DNA of 64,000 bases, taken from Candidatus Competibacter sp. (GTDB lineage Bacteria > Pseudomonadota > Gammaproteobacteria > Competibacterales > Competibacteraceae). This document shows, one piece after another, positions 63,986 through 64,000 of the stretch. The notes beneath the pieces are model-generated. The model saw nothing but the letters and a program-made list of their open reading frames with translations. It made no database searches and was not told where the DNA came from. Numbering within the stretch: the stretch's first letter is position 1; the number at the start of each line of letters is the position of its first letter. Both the position numbers and the translations under genes were made by a program. Where the stretch lies: assembly GCA_029624815.1 (NCBI GenBank), contig JARSSH010000033.1:30490-94489 (forward strand), written 5' to 3'.

Positions 63986-64000
63986 ATGCGGTGGGTGATG
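63986..64000 (+). CDS. possible start of a gene cut by the window edge
   Basis: ATGCGGTGGGTGATG follows an AAGGAG leader five bases upstream, just after the bidirectional terminator. Only five codons are visible (MRWVM), so identity and even coding status cannot be judged. Confidence 0.3.

Overview
The window is about 64 kb of GC-rich chromosome from a gammaproteobacterium. The evidence is gene content and order: the secDF-yajC block, the queG/nnr/tsaE block, a dksA encoding a full-length DksA, zur-znuCB facing znuA, recJ beside an RpfE-type gene, a CbrA-type transporter/kinase, and urease accessory genes. A phasin-like protein, a DUF6489 protein, abundant cyclic-di-GMP proteins and a secreted protein with GWxC/CGDxDNGFG repeats resemble what I know from the Candidatus Competibacter/Contendobacter group of polymer-storing wastewater bacteria. 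That assignment is inference; no rRNA or tRNA is present to anchor it. I see no prophage, CRISPR array or intact insertion sequence.

Layout. 1-6.2 kb holds housekeeping genes: the murB tail, an unusual cytoplasmic-looking NlpC/P60 protein, pyrE, xthA, an AmpG-type permease, a YgjP-type metallopeptidase, a phasin-like small protein and thyA. 6.3-12.3 kb is a leftward signalling operon: a DUF6489 protein, a lone receiver, a degenerate histidine kinase fused to a DnaQ-type exonuclease, a small membrane protein, and a sodium/solute-symporter histidine kinase. 12.4-15.3 kb holds mnmG and a solute-binding protein. 15.6-19.6 kb holds cysH and a cobinamide salvage set (cbiZ-cbiB-cobD). 19.7-24 kb holds a periplasmic DsrE protein, a broken CoA-ligase gene, and the zinc regulon with two Zur boxes between zur-znuCB and znuA. 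24.1-27.8 kb holds dksA, tsaE, nnr and queG.

27.9-34.7 kb is a second signalling block: an FHA/sigma-54 activator, a Cache-HAMP receptor with no output domain, a small partner protein, an N-formylglutamate amidohydrolase and a MASE1-PAS-GGDEF cyclase. 34.8-43.4 kb runs leftward: recJ, an RpfE-like gene, hom, alaC, ggt and a receiver protein that appears tail-anchored in the membrane. 44-51.4 kb holds secF-secD-yajC, pgm and a stand-alone DUF2126 protein. 51.5-57.1 kb holds comF, a diguanylate-cyclase-like protein with a spoiled signature, and ureE and ureF, which are separated by a V4R sensor plus diguanylate cyclase pair with its own probable promoter. 57.2-64 kb holds a beta-barrel-like protein, a DUF2934 protein, an MscS channel, a decayed IS5-type transposase, a 117-bp element with 14-bp terminal inverted repeats, and a large repeat-bearing secreted protein with a 31-bp palindrome upstream.

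The least explained parts are the kinase-exonuclease operon, the V4R/GGDEF pair inside the urease accessory genes, the tail-anchored receiver, and the repeat-rich secreted protein with its palindrome. Start codons were chosen by eye from Shine-Dalgarno spacing and family length, and several could shift by a few codons.
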